Positions 6,559 through 6,919 of a DNA stretch of 6,919 nt are shown here, in pieces. Origin of the DNA: Acidobacteriaceae bacterium. Lineage in GTDB: Bacteria; Acidobacteriota; Terriglobia; Terriglobales; SbA1. Below the pieces are notes generated by a model that had not been told where the DNA came from, did no database searches, and was given only the letters and a program-made list of their open reading frames with translations. Every line of letters starts with the position of its first letter. The stretch's first letter is position 1. The position numbers and the translations under genes were made by a program. The stretch is from contig JAFAGX010000059.1 in assembly GCA_019237515.1 (NCBI GenBank), positions 1 to 6,919 on the forward strand, written 5' to 3'.

Positions 6559-6565
6559 CGGTCCC

Positions 6566-6919
6566 ATGCCACATCTACATGCCGCTCTAGGATCGTCCCG
6601 ATCAGTGTTTTTCGAACTGATTCTGGTTTTCACAGAGCTGGTTTACCTAAGGGGATGGCTGTCTCTTCGTTCTAGCCTCGTGCATCGAACCTCTGGTTGG
6701 CGCGTCGTCAGTTTTCTGGTTGGACTGTTCTTGATCTGGGCCGCGGTCGCGTCCCCAATCGCTGGGCTTGACCACGAATTACTCACCATCCACATGCTGC
6801 AACATCTGCTGCTCATGACGCTTGCTCCCCCACTGATCTGGCTAGGCGCACCCATCCGTCCACTATTACACGGTTTGCCGCCGCGATTTATAGAGAGTCG
6901 GCTTGCTCCGTTGTGGCAG
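6566..6919 (+). CDS. ctaG: CtaG-type cytochrome c oxidase assembly factor (caa3_CtaG family), 3' truncated
   Basis: The first 118 codons of a membrane protein that runs off the right edge without a stop. Translation gives a short hydrophilic start, a helix region whose first part contains FFELILVFTELVYLRGW (about 15-31), a strong hydrophobic segment around residues 49-65, and the motif HMLQHLLLMTLAPPLIWLGA at about 75-94, followed by PIRPLLHGLP. The HMxQHxxL and APPLxxLG motifs are the hallmark of the caa3-type CtaG family, multi-spanning proteins associated with building the copper centre of caa3 oxidases. They are unrelated in sequence to the Cox11-like CtaG of proteobacteria. Its place at the end of a caa3 operon fits this role. 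The ATG at 6566 is 12 bases after the preceding stop and has a good ribosome binding site. Family assignment is strong; the remainder of the protein cannot be seen. Confidence 0.9.
   Translation, partial: MPHLHAALGSSRSVFFELILVFTELVYLRGWLSLRSSLVHRTSGWRVVSFLVGLFLIWAAVASPIAGLDHELLTIHMLQHLLLMTLAPPLIWLGAPIRPLLHGLPPRFIESRLAPLWQ

Noticed and set aside
6554..6565. A terminator between cytochrome b and ctaG
   Set aside because: The 12-base gap has no hairpin or T-run and contains a ribosome binding site, so transcription probably continues into ctaG.

Overview
The window is a compact block of respiratory-chain genes, all on the + strand, with gaps of 18 bases or fewer and two overlapping junctions. 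It looks like one operon, or a stretch of one, that encodes a cytochrome c oxidase (complex IV) directly followed by a cytochrome bc complex (complex III). The base composition is moderately GC-rich. The proteins are bacterial: a caa3-type subunit II carrying its own cytochrome c, a Tat-type Rieske protein, and a cytochrome b fused to a cytochrome c. The style of these proteins and the gene order suggest an Acidobacteriota-like or related Gram-negative soil bacterium. That assignment is inference from general resemblance, because no rRNA or other marker is present.

Layout: (1) 1-612, the 3' part of coxB (CuA domain plus C-terminal cytochrome c; its start lies outside the window). (2) 631-2304, coxA. 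(3) 2317-2913, coxC. (4) 2922-3788, a 288-residue multi-spanning membrane protein that I do not recognise, sitting where a small subunit IV gene is often found. (5) 3785-4516, a lipoprotein with two c-type heme sites. (6) 4521-5090, a Rieske iron-sulfur protein. (7) 5081-6553, a cytochrome b fused to a C-terminal cytochrome c. (8) 6566 to the right edge, the start of ctaG, a CuB-insertion/assembly factor of caa3 oxidases. There is no gene-free stretch of 300 bases and I see no mobile element, RNA gene or CRISPR array.

How they would work together: the cytochrome b/Rieske pair oxidises quinol. Electrons pass to the fused cytochrome c on cytochrome b and/or the di-heme lipoprotein, then to the cytochrome c domain of CoxB, and finally to the heme-copper centre in CoxA, which reduces oxygen. 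Four c-type heme sites are tethered to the membrane and no soluble cytochrome c or separate cytochrome c1 is encoded here. This suggests a physically associated III-IV supercomplex.

The most unusual signals are in the metal sites between subunits I and II. In CoxB the first CuA histidine is replaced by tyrosine and the loop glutamate by glutamine. In CoxA the two residues that normally bind the nearby Mg/Mn ion are replaced by Ser-Leu. The oxygen-reducing centre and both proton channels look intact. The changes therefore cluster at the electron-entry interface and merit a second look. Further oddities are a cytochrome b with b6f-like heme spacing, an altered Qo motif and no eighth helix, and a second heme site in the lipoprotein that lacks the usual Met-Pro motif.
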